Assembly (NCBI GenBank): GCA_030220185.1
Contig: JASPKZ010000419.1
Span: forward strand, 3,987,501-4,051,500
DNA: 64,000 nucleotides
Direction: 5' to 3'
From: Diploptera punctata
Taxonomy: Eukaryota; Arthropoda; Insecta; Blattodea; Blaberidae
Shown: positions 1 through 11,227 of the stretch, piece after piece
Position numbering within the stretch: the stretch's first letter is position 1
Layout of the letters: each line of letters begins with the position of its first letter
Program-made: the position numbers and the translations under genes
The notes under the pieces: model-generated
Databases searched by the model: none
What the model was told of the DNA's origin: nothing
The model's input: the letters and a program-made list of their open reading frames with translations, nothing else

Positions 1-1895
1 ACCATAACTAGGTAAATAATAGAAACCTCCAAATCGATAAGGAAAGCAAAGAGGGAAAGAAATGGTGACAAACAATGGATGCTAGGAATTAAGAACCAAG
101 CAGGAGGCCGCAACACATTAAGAACAGATATAATCCAGTCAGCCACAGATTTCATAAATCCCTATACACAAGCTCCCTAACAACCCAGGCAACAAATCAC
201 ATAGGCATATTCGATGCTAAACTCGAAAACCACGCCAACGCCTTTCCCCCAGTACTGGCCAGCGAAATTAGAACTGCAATAGATGAAATGAAAAATGGCA
301 AAACACCCGGAGAGGATGGAATATACAACGAATTGCTAAAACTGGCTTCAGATCAAATACTACCATCATTCACAAACATCTTTAACAAAATTCTGCAGAC
401 AGAAGAGATACCCGATCAATGGAAATCAAACACAATCATTCTTCTCCACAAGAAAGGCACAAAAGATGACATGAATAATTACCGACACATAAGCCTGATG
501 TCCAATCTATACAAACTATTTTCAAAAGTGCTAACAAGAAGACTAACAAAAGCCCTGGACGAAAACCAGCCAACAGAACAAGCCGGATTCCGCTCAGGCT
601 TTAGTGCAACAGACCATCTCCAAGCAATTAACCAAATAATAGAAAAGACAGTTGAATACCACCATACATTATATCTAGCATTCGTCGACTACAACAAGGC
701 ATTCGACTCAGTAGAACATTCAAGTGTCCTCCAGGCATTACACACCCAAGGAATCGAACACAAGTACATCCGCGTTCTGGATAAGATCTACAGCCAAAGC
801 TATGCCAAGGTGAAGACAGAAATTGTGGGACAACCATTCAGTCTCAAAAGAGGAGTACGACAAGGCGACCCAATTTCTCCTAAACTTTTTACATGCGTGC
901 TTGAAGACATATTTCGAAAACTAAACTGGAACAAGAAATACGGAGTAAATATAAACTGGAGCAGGCTATCCAACTTAAGATTCGCTGACGACGTGGTATT
1001 GTTCGCCAGATCCCCTAAACAACTCTAATCAATGCTACAAGAGCTCTCAGAAACTAGCAAAATTGCAGGCCTTTCGATGAACAAAAGCAAGACACAAATT
1101 ATGTCTAATGATCCGGAAAACCCAATCAAAGTCGATGGAATGGATCTTCAATATGTAAGCGAGTACATATACTTAGGACAACTACTCTCCTTCCATCAGA
1201 AAGTGAGAAGGAAATAAGCAGAAGAATAGCACTCGCCTGGAAGGCGTTCTGGTGACTGAAATTTATACTGCTGGACAAGTCACTCAACCGGAAACTCAAA
1301 ATGGAAACACTACAAACCTGTGTTCTTCCAACACTGTTATATGACTGCCAAACTTGGAATCTTACTGCCAAACTGAAGTACACACTCCAAGTATGCCAAA
1401 GGAAAATGGAGAGGAAAATCTTAGGCATAACTCTGAAGGACAGAATCTCGAATACAACACTTCAAGCGATATCCTCAACAACTGATCCCGCACAACAAGC
1501 CATCAGGAAAAATGGAAGTGGGGAGGCCACGTCGCAAGAATACAGGACGACAGGTGGACAATAAAAACAACCATGTGGGACCCGTACACAGGGAAGAGAC
1601 AGCGCGGAAGACCAAGACGACGATGGGCTGACATCTTCAAAGAACGAGCAGGGGCGCAAAGGTCCAGAGTCGCCAGATGCAGGAAAAGCTGGAGAACGAT
1701 GGAGAGCCAACTGTGTATTAACTAATCACAGAACAGACAGTGTATACAAACCAAGTGCTACATCCAAGTCAACTTCTCACCACGGAGTAGCTCACCGGGT
1801 GACACTCTCAAATAGAGCTTAACCCCTGTACAGGGAGGCCTTTGCCCTAAAGGGACATATCAGGCTTTTATTATTTATTTATTTATTTTATTATT
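1..1895 (+). mobile_element. LINE-B: RTE-like non-LTR retrotransposon, 3' two-thirds
   Basis: The window opens inside this element, so its 5' part (endonuclease) is missing. It holds a reverse-transcriptase reading frame with two frameshifts and one stop, then a short 3' region ending about 1866-1895 in a TTAT/TTTA simple repeat, as RTE-type LINEs often do. The 3' region contains the perfect palindrome CCCTGTACAGGG (1824-1835), followed by a GGCCTTTGCCC/AGGGAC pairing, so the RNA end probably folds; RTE 3' ends are usually short and structured. No downstream target-site duplication can be checked because the left end is cut. Confidence 0.85.
150..1725 (+). pseudogene. Reverse transcriptase of LINE-B, inactivated
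   Basis: The intact stretch 288-1028 encodes 246 residues of RT fingers and palm: KNGKTPGEDG near the start, palm motif A FVDYNKAFDSV, GVRQGDPISP, and catalytic FADDVVL at nt 981-1001. The frame is open upstream of the ATG to about 150, so that ATG is not a real start. A stop (TAA, 1026-1028) follows SPKQL and the same frame continues from 1032 to 1217, consistent with one CAA-to-TAA change. A frameshift near 1200-1230 leads into the thumb region (1301-1500), and a second near 1510 into the C-terminal tail, which carries HVARIQDDRW and RGRPRRRW and ends at 1725. The tail is typical of RTE-type elements. It cannot make a functional enzyme. Confidence 0.85.
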
Positions 1896-2320
1896 TTCGC
1901 TTCTATTAATTTGTCCATCTCAAACGGACAAGTTTAATATTGATAAAATATCGAGATCTAATAGCTGTATTAATTATTTGTTGTATCGTCTTCTCCATAT
2001 ATTATTTACACAAACTGTTCCCAATATTATTTTTAGTACCTTCCTTTAAAAAAACACTTAAACTATTACAATCGAGTACCCAAGTTCAGAACCATAAGAA
2101 CAAATTGATCTAATTAATGTTTTACGAGTATATATCTTCATTTTGGTATTTTCGAGAACAGATTGGCTCTTTAATATGGGAAAAATAGCTTTATTTGTAA
2201 TTCCAATTCCTCTATTTATTTCAAATATTACCTCTTTTTATTGGTTAAAAGAGTTTCTAGATACACAATTCGTTAACAAGTCGAGATTATAACACCCCTT
2301 AGCAATTTAATGAGCCGGCT
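1896..2320. other. AT-rich interval, nothing recognised
   Basis: No coding frame, inverted repeat or tRNA-like promoter is visible. The opening TTAT/TTTA run is the LINE-B tail. Confidence 0.5.
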
Positions 2321-2324
2321 GGTA

Positions 2325-2615
2325 AATTGTCTTAGAAACAGTCATAAATTTGGTCTTATTTTCATTTAACCTCCAGTCCAAATTTAGTTGTCTGTGTTAT
2401 CACAGAATGCATTGTTTCAATAACATTTGAAATTCTTCTCCGCAAATCACCAAATCATCTGCCATATGCGAGAAGTTGGCTATACTTATTAAATAATGTA
2501 CTTTTCAATTCAATTCATTATTTTCTGATAGCTAGTATGTAATCCTTATAAATTACTTTTACAACGAAACTGTTTCATAGAACATTAACTGCAATTATTG
2601 ACAATTAAACTTGTT
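2325..2615 (-). pseudogene. LINE-C reverse-transcriptase fragment (YADD region)
   Basis: Read on the minus strand, this stretch gives MADDLVICGEEF-like palm sequence around 2440-2470, then LNENKTKFMTVSK-like sequence towards 2340, with stops between. This is the motif C region of a non-LTR reverse transcriptase. A close copy on the plus strand lies at 7215-7430 with the same flanking sequence. Confidence 0.6.
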
Positions 2616-2734
2616 TTCTATTTAATCATATTGTCATTCGTTGCTGTAACAATGGAACAAGTATAACTTCACACCGGTTTTATACCAAATATTTTCATCA
2701 TTCGTCACGAATTAAGTTTTGTAGACATGTTTCG

Positions 2735-3720
2735 GCTCCATTTAGGAGTATTTTAAGAGGTCTTCCTAGTGGGTGATGTCCTCATGGCTTATATTGCATC
2801 ATTAATTTTGGGATTCTTGAATATCCATTCTTTTACATGGTCTAGCCAGTTTAATTTATATCTGTAGAGTTTTGCTTCTAGTGATTCTACTTCCAATTGT
2901 TCTAAAATTTATTCATTCTTTTTTTCGATGTAAAAAAGTGTACCCTGCTATCCTCCTGATAAATTTAATTTCCGTTGATTTGATTCTGTTCCTGTCTCAT
3001 TTCCTTACTGTCCAAATCTCACTTCCGTATAAAAGGGACGATGGTGCCAAAGTATTATATATTTTTATTCTTGTGGATTTTTGTACTATTTTAGCTTGTA
3101 ATGTATTATTCCTGAGATTATTTGTAAATTTGGTGATGTTCTTGTTCACATCTTTTTCATTTTGATAAGATATTTCACAACCTAAATAGTTGAAATTTTG
3201 TACTTGTTGTAGGCTTTGGTTATTGTTATTATCTTACTTCTTATTGGATCTTCTCCTAAGAATATCATTACTTTTGACTTTTGTACTGATATTCCTATTC
3301 CAAAATCTTATAATATTAATTTTAGTGTATATAGTCTTATTTGTAAGTTATTCTCTGAATTGGAAATTATAACTTGACCATCTAAGAAAAGTAGGGTATT
3401 TATTATTATTCCTGATCTATAGATTAGATTTCATTTAGAAATTATTTAATTCATGTAATATTAAATAGTGTTGGTGATTGTAGGTAACCTTGTCGAACTC
3501 CATTATTAACATATTTTCTTTCAGAAATACGATTATTTATTTTGACATTTATTTTATTGTCAGTGTAGATTTCTATTACATTTTGTAATAACAAATTTGG
3601 TATATATTTTTTTCTTGTAATATACCAAAAGAAAAATCTCTTCGAACTTTGTCAAACGCTTTTACCAAATCTATAAAATAATCAATTGAGTTGGTGTTTA
3701 CTTGATAAAAATCCATATTT
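2735..3720 (-). pseudogene. LINE-C reverse transcriptase, decayed, C-terminal half
   Basis: On the minus strand RT landmarks appear in the right order with many frameshifts: YFIDLVKAFDKVRR near 3630-3670 (palm A), NNGVRQGYL near 3490-3510, a YLGCEIS-like step near 3180, GSEIWTVRK near 3000-3025, and a WLDHVKRM / GRPLK tail near 2760-2850. The long hydrophobic plus-strand frames at 2872-3372 are only its reverse complement. Beyond the tail, near 2735-2760, is a CTCC..GGAGCCGAAAC stem-loop motif. Strand and family (LINE RT) are clear; the clade is not. Confidence 0.7.
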
Positions 3721-3899
3721 ATTAATTAAATAAATCTATAAAAGCTATCTCGGTTTCTAAACGAAATTCTCTTCTATTTTCTATTAATTATTTGATGCTA
3801 AATAATGGGTCTATGCACGATATTCCTTTTCTAAAGTCATTTTGGCACTCCAGAAGAAAGGGTTCAGCATATGGTTTTAGTTTGTCGTGTCAAAAATTA

Positions 3900-4490
3900 T
3901 AACCTTATTTATTTTATTCACAATAATTCACTGTACATGCACATATGATTATTCTTTTCTAAGTTCTTAGCGTCTTCACACAATCACTAAAGTTAATTTC
4001 TTTCAGATTGCAGTTATACACCGGCTTCCAATTCACTTGACGTGCCAACTTCCCAGCTACCAACTGCTCTAATTGGCATCCAAGGTTCCAGATAGATTGG
4101 CGCTCGCGATTCTTGGCGAATAGATCCTTCTCGAAACCGAATTTTCGAGAACAATGATCAGACCTATCTAAAAAGCTCCCAGATGTCATTACTGACTCAT
4201 GAGTCACTACACATGAATCCTTTATACTATATAAGGCGAGGCTTGAGAGTCTCATTGGAATCCGGGAAATTCAAAATCTGCGTCATCGATACACCATAGT
4301 AAGCACAAAATTTTAATTTTACTTAAAGATAAAAGGACAAATAAAATGTACAAAAATTAATGGACATATGCACATATGACATTAATGAGCAGTATTGAAA
4401 GCAGACGAATGTTTTATGAACAAATACATGAACTAAATAACGTTGAACTAAACAAATGATGGACTTAATAACTATGGTAAATATTCCGAT
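3900..4490. other. Unassigned; contains a TATA-like promoter motif
   Basis: No protein match is visible. A good TATA box (CTATATAAGG, about 4229-4238) is followed about 25-30 bases on by TCATTGG (4252-4258), which resembles an arthropod initiator. It might be a fragment of a retroelement promoter or chance. No exon is recognisable downstream. Confidence 0.25.
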
Positions 4491-4496
4491 TCAGGG

Positions 4497-4831
4497 TCTT
4501 TCCACTTTTCAGCGGTTGCCCTTTTACCAGCCGGCTGCTGGCCCTTCACATCCACATGTGTCAATCACAGAGGTAGATGATCAACAGCCAGTGTAGGGGT
4601 GACATGTGGTTAGCATGTCGAGTCCCCCAGCCGTTATAGCTGGGTCCTCAACCTGGAGCCGCTACTTATTGAAGCTACCCAATTGCCTCACGATGCTGGG
4701 TGGGCACCGGTCCCATACTGGCCGAAATACCATGAGAAAATTTCTTCTCCCCCATGGAGACTCGAACCAGCGCAAGTCCCGTAGCTCTGCGCCAAGGCTT
4801 CTTACCTTAACCGCTCGGCTACGGCGCGGGA
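4497..4831 (-). mobile_element. SINE-3: tRNA-derived SINE
   Basis: The minus strand begins with a tRNA-like head: A-box-like TAGCCGAGCGG (about 4811-4821) and B-box-like GGTTCGAGTCT (about 4757-4768). The body runs through a conserved CGGCCAGTATGGGACCG block to a tail ending CCGGCTGGTAAAAGGGC. The head would be transcribed by RNA polymerase III. Other copies are at 36965-37625 (split by SINE-1), about 55785-55870 (3' part) and 62160-62395. It is the best-preserved copy in the window. Confidence 0.85.
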
Positions 4832-5054
4832 CACTATGGTTAATATACAGTTGACAAATCAACCTGTAATTATTTTAAAATATTTAATTATATAACCAGC
4901 CCGACGATATTGCGGTCAGAGTTTTTGATTAAGGTTCATGAAACCCTGGTTATATTCCCGATCAGATCGCAATAAATTTTCCTTAAAGTGTCTTGTGGTT
5001 GCCTGTAATCTGGAAGTTTAGCTTTAAGACTAGACTACCCTGATGCTTTATTAT

Positions 5055-5165
5055 AGTTTACTACTCATCATATCATCGGGGTAACAACCCCGCCTTCCAG
5101 GAGCCCAAACCTCAGAGGTGATTTACAATTATTCTACTTCCTGGATGTCATAAGGTAACCTCGTG
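5055..5165 (+). repeat. SINE-1b 3'-module fragment
   Basis: The block ATCATCGGGGTAACAACCCC GCCTTCCAGGAG followed by a CCTCAGAGGTG-like piece matches the 3' module seen in the long SINE-1b copies at 21238-21600, 45405-45775 and 51730-52047. No tRNA-like head is recognisable upstream, so the copy is 5'-truncated or badly eroded. Confidence 0.45.
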
Positions 5166-5365
5166 GTATTGGACAAAATTTTTAAATCTATTGTAATACA
5201 TTTAACCCATACATTGGCGAAAAGCTTATTTTTCGTGACAGTTATTTAAATGTGTCAGACCGAAGTGAAAACAAAATCATGTATAGCTATCAGTTATTAT
5301 TTAATATTGTGTAATTCAGCAAACTTTTAAATGATGCCTACCCATTAGTTTTAGTACTGTTTTAT

Positions 5366-5507
5366 TGGAAATCTGCCGGATATTGGCATCATTTAAAATA
5401 AATCTAAATTTATATTTGCTCTAACCTCGACTTCATCATTACCCAGTGTAAGGTACGTATATCCATTGGTGTTTCTTGTATAATTAATCATATTTGTACT
5501 ATAATTA

Positions 5508-5554
<47 letters not shown>

Positions 5555-5790
5555 TTATAAGTATTATTATTGTTATTATCATCGTATAAAATGTTGTTTG
5601 TACATGAAATTTCCATTGCAATATTAAATATATTTTAAATTATTTATAGTTAGTATAGTGTATAATATAATCTATATTGTCGAACATGTGCTTGTAATTT
5701 GTGCTCTTTCAGTGGAAGAATAGGCCTTATGGCCTTAACTGTGCCAGAACAAATAAATTATTACTATTATTCTTAATGTTAAATTATAGG
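5366..5790 (+). mobile_element. LINE-E: 3' end of a Jockey-like LINE
   Basis: The first bases still encode the RT C-terminus (EICRILASFKINLNLYLL, ending at the TAA near 5420). A 3' UTR follows with a long ATT microsatellite (about 5508-5555) and the family's ending: CCTTATGGCCTTAACTGTGC, then AACAAATAAATTATTA. The same tail is on the minus strand at 43976-44325 and, more diverged, at 54555-55050 and 63540-63655. The copy is severely 5'-truncated. Confidence 0.75.
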
Positions 5791-5799
5791 ATACATTGT

Positions 5800-6810
5800 T
5801 AATTTAAGGTGAAAAAATGAAAAAAATTGTGGTTACAAGAAAAAAGTTCTGATTGGTTCATTTATTGGTCTAGTAAATTCTTAGTGACGTATATTATCAG
5901 CTTATTGTGGCTTATTTCATTTATTGTCTCTAAGATGATGTGGAGACCTACTTTTAATGTAATGGTAATACTACCGTCCGATGGGTAACGTGTACGATAC
6001 ATGGCTACGGCCATACAGTGGGCAAAATCTGTAATACGGGTGGACAAGAGTTCTGTAAAACTGGGGTTTCCAGTCTATACGTTGTTGTTATTAGTTATAA
6101 AGTCAGCAAATGACGTGTACTTGTTTACATGTGGTAGACTTAGAGAGCGATATTTGTTTAAAGAAGTGCTCTTAATCCGGTACAATTGCATTTATGGTTT
6201 GTCTCAATCATTGTGTACTGTGTTTCTCGTGAATAAACATTGTTATCAGAGAATGAACTCTACTGAAACGGGTAAGTACTACTGCTTTATTTTAGTGATT
6301 ATATAAAAATGTATTATAATTAACAAATAATTTTGATAGTAAATCTTAGTTACTCCCAAGAGATCCCAAGGATTTCTTTTTAAATTCGTTCGTTCGTCAA
6401 TCCTTCTAGTTCGAAAATAAATTGGAGATGTTTTGCAATTCTTTGCGTTTTGGCTGATTGAGTGCATTGTTTCAGACTTCGTAGTTCGAATTTCCTTGAG
6501 GCAATATTATTAAGAGTGTGTGAAATTTTCTGAGAAGATTCGGAATGAAAACCTAGTAAAGTGTAGGCCTATTCTAACATTGGCAAACATGAAGAGTCCA
6601 GTTGATTTGAATCTAAAACCTTTAAAATAGATTTCTGAACAAATTTATGAATGGTGGGAAAAATCTTATAGAAATCTACATATTTTTAAACAAATATTCA
6701 TCTTGGCTTGTTATGGATGACTTCCAGTTCAATATTTTACTGCGCAACACCCAACCTGACTCTCAACATATCGGGCGCCCTGAAAAAAAAAGTTTTTTTA
6801 GAGTCTAGCG
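5800..6810. other. Apparently single-copy interval; possible splice donor
   Basis: This is the longest stretch here without recognisable repeat. A 101-codon frame (6001-6306) has no recognisable domain. GAAACGGGTAAGTACT at about 6266-6281 fits a splice-donor consensus well, so a non-coding or 5' exon is conceivable, but nothing else supports it. Confidence 0.2.
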
Positions 6811-6814
6811 AGAA

Positions 6815-7430
6815 AGCGATAAACGGAATAGCAATTAGAGCAATTAGAAGTAGAATCAGTAGAATAAAAACTCTACAGAATAAAAATCTAAGATATAAAT
6901 AAAACTGCTAGACCATGTAAAAAGAATGTATATTCAAGAATCCCAAAAATGATGATGCAATATAAGCCGAAAGGAAGGCATAGTCGGCCAAGAAGACCTC
7001 TTAAAAGACTGCTAAATGGGGCCAAAACAGGTCTATAAATGCCTACTACATGAAGAAATGTAGAAAGAACAAAACGTCGTTGGAAGGACGACCTGCGCCT
7101 GCGGCATGTAGTGCGCCGGGGAGCGGAACGGGCCAACAGGTCCATACCTTGAAGAAGATGATGATGTGAATTTCTACTTGTTCCGATGTTACCGCAACTA
7201 ATGACAATATATTTAAAAAGAAAAGTTAAATTGTCAATTACAGTTAATGCTCTATGAAACAATTTGATTGGTAAAAGTGATTTGTAAGGATTACATAATA
7301 GCTATAATAAAAAAAAAGGATTTAAGTGAAAGGTACATTATTTAATAAGTGTAGCCAGCTTCTCGCATATGCAGGTGACTTGGTGATTTTGGGGAGAATT
7401 GGCTATTCACCAGAATGATTTAACCTTCAT
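6815..7430 (+). pseudogene. LINE-C RT fragment, plus-strand copy
   Basis: The plus strand gives a LINE RT tail at 6880-7010 (LLDHVKRMYIQESQK, KPKGRHSRPRRPLKRLL). After an extra segment (about 7045-7160) comes the YADD-region block at 7215-7430 (LLAYAGDLVILG, with the first Asp of the motif changed to Gly). Tail, intervening sequence and YADD block occur in the same order on the minus strand at 2325-2850, so the two loci are inverted copies of one compound sequence. The RT is dead. Confidence 0.6.
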
Positions 7431-8556
7431 TTTTCAGTTTATGTTTGTGATTTATAGCTTTTCTTCTGTATGTACTAATATTTTTTAATATAAACTTTTT
7501 CAAACAATTTTATAACATTATTTGACAATTTTAAGTATTTATTTAAATACAAAAATCACAGCATTATGACACTGTAAGACAGTATTTTGATGCTGACTGC
7601 TATTTTGGGGATTTATTGCAAAACATTGGACATTTAAATTTCATAGCGATGTACTGCAATCTGCATAAGCTGTATAAACTTTAGTACGATATCGATAATA
7701 ATCGATTTGTGGCAAGAATGATAATCGATATGTGGTTCGATGGTGGGTTATCGCTGGCTCTATGAACTCCGGCTCATGTGCACTGTTGTTCTATAGGACT
7801 CTGAAAATATATCAGGTAAGTTAAAGTGATGAATCCCCGAGGAATTTCAATTGTTAAAATACTAGTATATATTATTTTAATTGGGTTTAAACCTAAGCTC
7901 AATTCTAAAAGTTCATGCCATTAAACAATACAAAGACTCTCTCAAAAAATCATCAAACTGAATAGGTATGTATACTGTATAAAAGAGAAGTGAATAACGA
8001 TCATTATTTAAACTTTTTTTGGAAAAACTGCACTTAAACTAGCTTGAAATATTTTTGAAGTCCTATAGAACAACAGTGCGCATGTGCCCAGGGTTTATAG
8101 AGCCAGCGATAACCCACAATTGAACCACATATCGATTATCATCCTCGATTACTATCCGTCGCAATTAAATTTAAATGAGCAATATTTGCAATAAATCCCC
8201 AAATCTATGTTAAAAACATATTAATAATATTAAAATTACCAAACGTCTATTAAAAATGGTTGTACACTTACTTATCACTCCCTAATGCTGATCCAACCAG
8301 CGATAACCCAACACAGCGATATGAAAATCATAGACTAAATAAGACCCTACTCTGTGGAGAAAATAACAGGTTAGTATCACAATATGGTCTAACAGTGTCA
8401 TAATATTGAGATTTGCATATTTAAATAAATACTTCAAAATTCTCCAATAATGTTATAAAAATTGTTTGAAAAAAGTTTAAAATATTAAATAATGTTAGTA
8501 AATACAGAAGAAGAGTTATAGTTTACGACAATATAACTGAAAAATCAAGCGCTAGT
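7430..8556. mobile_element. Foldback element with long imperfect inverted arms
   Basis: Left arm about 7430-7830 pairs with right arm about 8043-8556. The outer part shares CATTTTTCAGTT-like ends, TAACTCTTCTTCTGTAT and CAAACAATTTTTATAACATT. The inner part (7715-7810 against 8060-8150) shares ATAATCGATATGTGGTTC, GGGTTATCGCTGGCTCTAT and GCACTGTTGTTCTATAGGAC. The loop is about 210 bases. No transposase is encoded. The superfamily is unknown and no clear target-site duplication was seen. Confidence 0.75.
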
Positions 8557-8559
8557 AGA

Positions 8560-9085
8560 AGTGCGGTTGAGCCACGTTTTTATTGTTTTTGCAATAATTT
8601 CGAAATTGATCAAGGGAACACATATTCGAAATTAAAGGCTATGGTCACCTGATAGGATAGATAGACTTTTGTATTTTAACTCTTAAATTAGCTAAAACTA
8701 AATGTTGTGGAAGTTATTTAAATCTGTGGAACAGCATTCTAAAGAAAATCACTATAACTGTGACTTATTGTATAATTCAACACAAATTTAAGTAATTTCT
8801 GGTCGTTATTTTTTTGTTTTAATATAAATATTAGATACATTAAACCAATATATATATATATATATTATATGATACATTTTCAATTTAATGATTAATAGGT
8901 ATGTTATTGGGTTAATAGTTAAAGTTGTAGTAATATAAATAATGGAACAAAGAGCAGGAGTAATTTATGTTAATAAAATAAAACTTAGTTTTGTATGATT
9001 TCCATATTTATTAAAATACAAATTTGTAACAGCTGTTTCAGTACTTTGTACCTTCTTCAAACGAATTTTATCATGATTACAAATG
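8560..9085. other. AT-rich interval with a short TA repeat
   Basis: Only a (TA)n run near 8850-8866 stands out. No coding or mobile signature was recognised. Confidence 0.4.
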
Positions 9086-9089
9086 AATT

Positions 9090-9480
9090 TTGTTATTATA
9101 TATGGCAACGGAAATGGATTTTATACGAAGGGCAGCAAGAATTTCAAGAAGAGAAAAAATTAGGAACTCAGTTATAAGGGAGAAAATGAATATTCATGAC
9201 ACTATTTTAGATTATATTAAAAGTCAACAATTAAGATGGTACGGTCATGTCCAGCGAATGGAAGGGGATCGACTACCAAAATCTGTTTTGGAATGGAAAC
9301 ATGACGGAAGACGAGGTAAAGGAAGACCTAAAACCTCCTGGATTCAGGGAATATGCTTATACATGAAGGAGAAACATCTACAACCAGGAGATTGGATGGA
9401 CCTACAAAATTGACTATTAGGAATCGGACGATGTCAAAGACATTAATCAACCGATGATTATCTATCTATATATAAACTCC
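9090..9480 (+). pseudogene. LINE-G: C-terminal tail of an RT polyprotein
   Basis: The 107-codon frame 9090-9413 has the fingerprint of an insect LINE RT C-terminus: FIRRAARISRREKIRN, then QLRWYGHVQRM, then RLPKSVLEW and GKGRPKTSWIQGI, ending in stop. The catalytic palm is absent, so this is a 5'-truncated insertion. The short 3' UTR runs into a TCTA/TATA repeat near 9460. A related tail on the minus strand is at 53650-53945. Confidence 0.7.
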
Positions 9481-9484
9481 AGTA

Positions 9485-10270
9485 TATAACAAGTCTAACT
9501 ATGCAAACGAATGTAAACAAACAAATCCAGTTCATAAAGAAAATTAATAGTTATTTATTCCATAGAATAGGAAGTTACCAGTTTAGGGTGGGTTCACAAT
9601 CCGAGAGTTAACGAAGACGAAATTGACACAAGAATACGTACTATATTGGTGAACTTCATTTCAACTTTACGTGTCTCATTGGTTATTAGTCTTGTAATCA
9701 GTGTCTCTGGCTACAGAACAAAAGGTCCCTAGTTCAATTCCCGGTAATGTACTTATGGAATTTCTATTAAAGTGACTTGTCCGCATTCCATCAGAGTATG
9801 TGTGTTTGTGAAAATTAAGTATGAAAGGCATACACGATAGGAAAACGGGAAAAGGAGAATGGAGAATAAGTTAATCAAAGGAGACAAAAAAAGTAAATTA
9901 TAACTTATTAATTAGTCTTAAAAACTAAAAGTATTCAACAACAGGGTCTGTACAATTGTTTCTGCTGCCACATTAAGCATGTATAGAACGTAATTATTTA
10001 TTTATTTGTGATATCTCACGTTTGCATTGTGCCACGCTGGTGTATATATGAAGTTATACTTCATTATAACAATTCTACAATGGGAATTAACATGAGGAAT
10101 TTCGACTAATTTATGTAAATTAGCCTATAATTAATGTGGAGGCCATTGCAGAATAATCATATTATGTGAATTGAAATTCAAACATCTTTCCATGAGGCTG
10201 GAAGCATGTGTTATGCTGTTTAGTTAAAATTTATAAAATTGTGCTATTTTTTATGTCTACTGCTCTATTG
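9485..10270. other. Unassigned, with a weak tRNA-like promoter remnant
   Basis: Around 9690-9760 the plus strand has a B-box-like TAGTTCAATTCCCGG after an A-box-like segment, suggesting an eroded SINE head. The rest shows no recognisable structure. Confidence 0.3.
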
Positions 10271-10273
10271 TCG

Positions 10274-10570
10274 ACAGCGGTGGTCTAGTGGTTATGTTCC
10301 TTAGCCCTAGTCCCGAGGGTAGCTGATTCAAACCCGGCCGGGGTCGATGGATTTTTAGGGTGGAAAATACCGGGAGGAACTTTAAGCCGTGGGTCCCGAG
10401 TATGAAGATTTTCAGGTTCGTAAAAGAACCGCAAGCCTGAATAAAAAGGTCTCTGTGCTAAATTTAACCGACCATCATCCATCCAAGTAAATATTAGTTG
10501 CCTATTAGATATCTGAATGAGGCGATTTGCTAACCACATGTCACTCTGAACCACTTCAGAACAATTAATC
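10274..10570 (+). mobile_element. SINE-2 copy, moderately diverged
   Basis: The tRNA-like head has A-box-like TGGTCTAGTGGTTATG and B-box-like GATTCAAACCCGG, followed by the SINE-2 body (GTCGATGGATTTTTAGG, CGTGGGTCCCGAGTATGAAG, CGCAAGCCTGAATAAAAAGG). The last third departs from the full copies at 32110-32462 and 34349-34785. The 95-codon minus-strand frame over it is not a gene. Confidence 0.75.
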
Positions 10571-10695
10571 ATTACCGTACTTCCAGTACTCTGTTTTTGT
10601 GCTCAAAATAGCGCATGTCTTTAAACAATGTACTGACATTTCAAATTTCTGTACATTTATTATAACAATAACTTACATATATATATATATATATA

Positions 10696-11221
10696 GGGCT
10701 ATTCAGAAAGAAGGAGCAGACTTCAAACATTTATTTCTACCAAACTACCAAAAATAAAAACGTTCCTGGAAAGAGAAAAGTTTAAATTTCATCATTTTAT
10801 GCATTCAGTATGAGCACTATTTGTTACACGACAAATATCAAAACGGTGGCTCATTTCTTGCTACACATGAATCAGCTGGTCTCTAGTCATCGAATTCACA
10901 GCTTCAACAATTCGATATCGCAGATTTTCAAGAGTATCAGGCATAGAGGGGATACAAACAGTCTTTCACATAAGCCCACAGATAAATAACCTGGGAGGCC
11001 ATTGGTGATGAAGTTGATGTTCTGCTCCTCCTCTTCTAATCCAACGTACTGTTGTGTCGACATTTTAATACAATCAATCTACATGACAAGAAACAGCGCC
11101 AATGCGGCCATGATCAGAACTTCAAATATTTATCTTTCCAGGAACGTTGGAATTGTGTTAGTATTTTTTGTAGTTCGGAAGAAATAAATGTTTGAAGTAT
11201 TTTCTTCTTTCTGAATAGCCC
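10696..11221 (-). mobile_element. Deleted Tc1/mariner-superfamily element
   Basis: Terminal inverted repeats of about 90 bases start GGGCTATTCAGAAAGAAG at both ends (rc on the right) and are flanked by TA (10694-10695, 11222-11223). Inside, the minus strand keeps the transposase C-terminus in broken frames: WAYVKDCLYPLYA, ENLRYRIVEAVNSM, then RFDICRVTNSAH. That ending is characteristic of the insect DDE transposases whose N-terminus carries DUF4817. The N-terminal and most catalytic parts are deleted, so it is non-autonomous. Confidence 0.8.
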
Positions 11222-11227
11222 TATGTA

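Noticed and set aside
2872..3372. Hydrophobic plus-strand frames as membrane proteins
   Set aside because: They are the reverse complement of AT-rich LINE-C reverse-transcriptase sequence; Leu/Ile/Phe richness comes from the antisense of Lys/Asn/Glu codons.
3959..4255. 98-codon minus-strand frame
   Set aside because: Composition is mixed but no family is recognisable and no neighbouring exon is visible.
6001..6306. 101-codon open frame as a possible gene
   Set aside because: No domain, no codon-usage or composition contrast, and it contains a splice-donor-like sequence; nothing supports translation.
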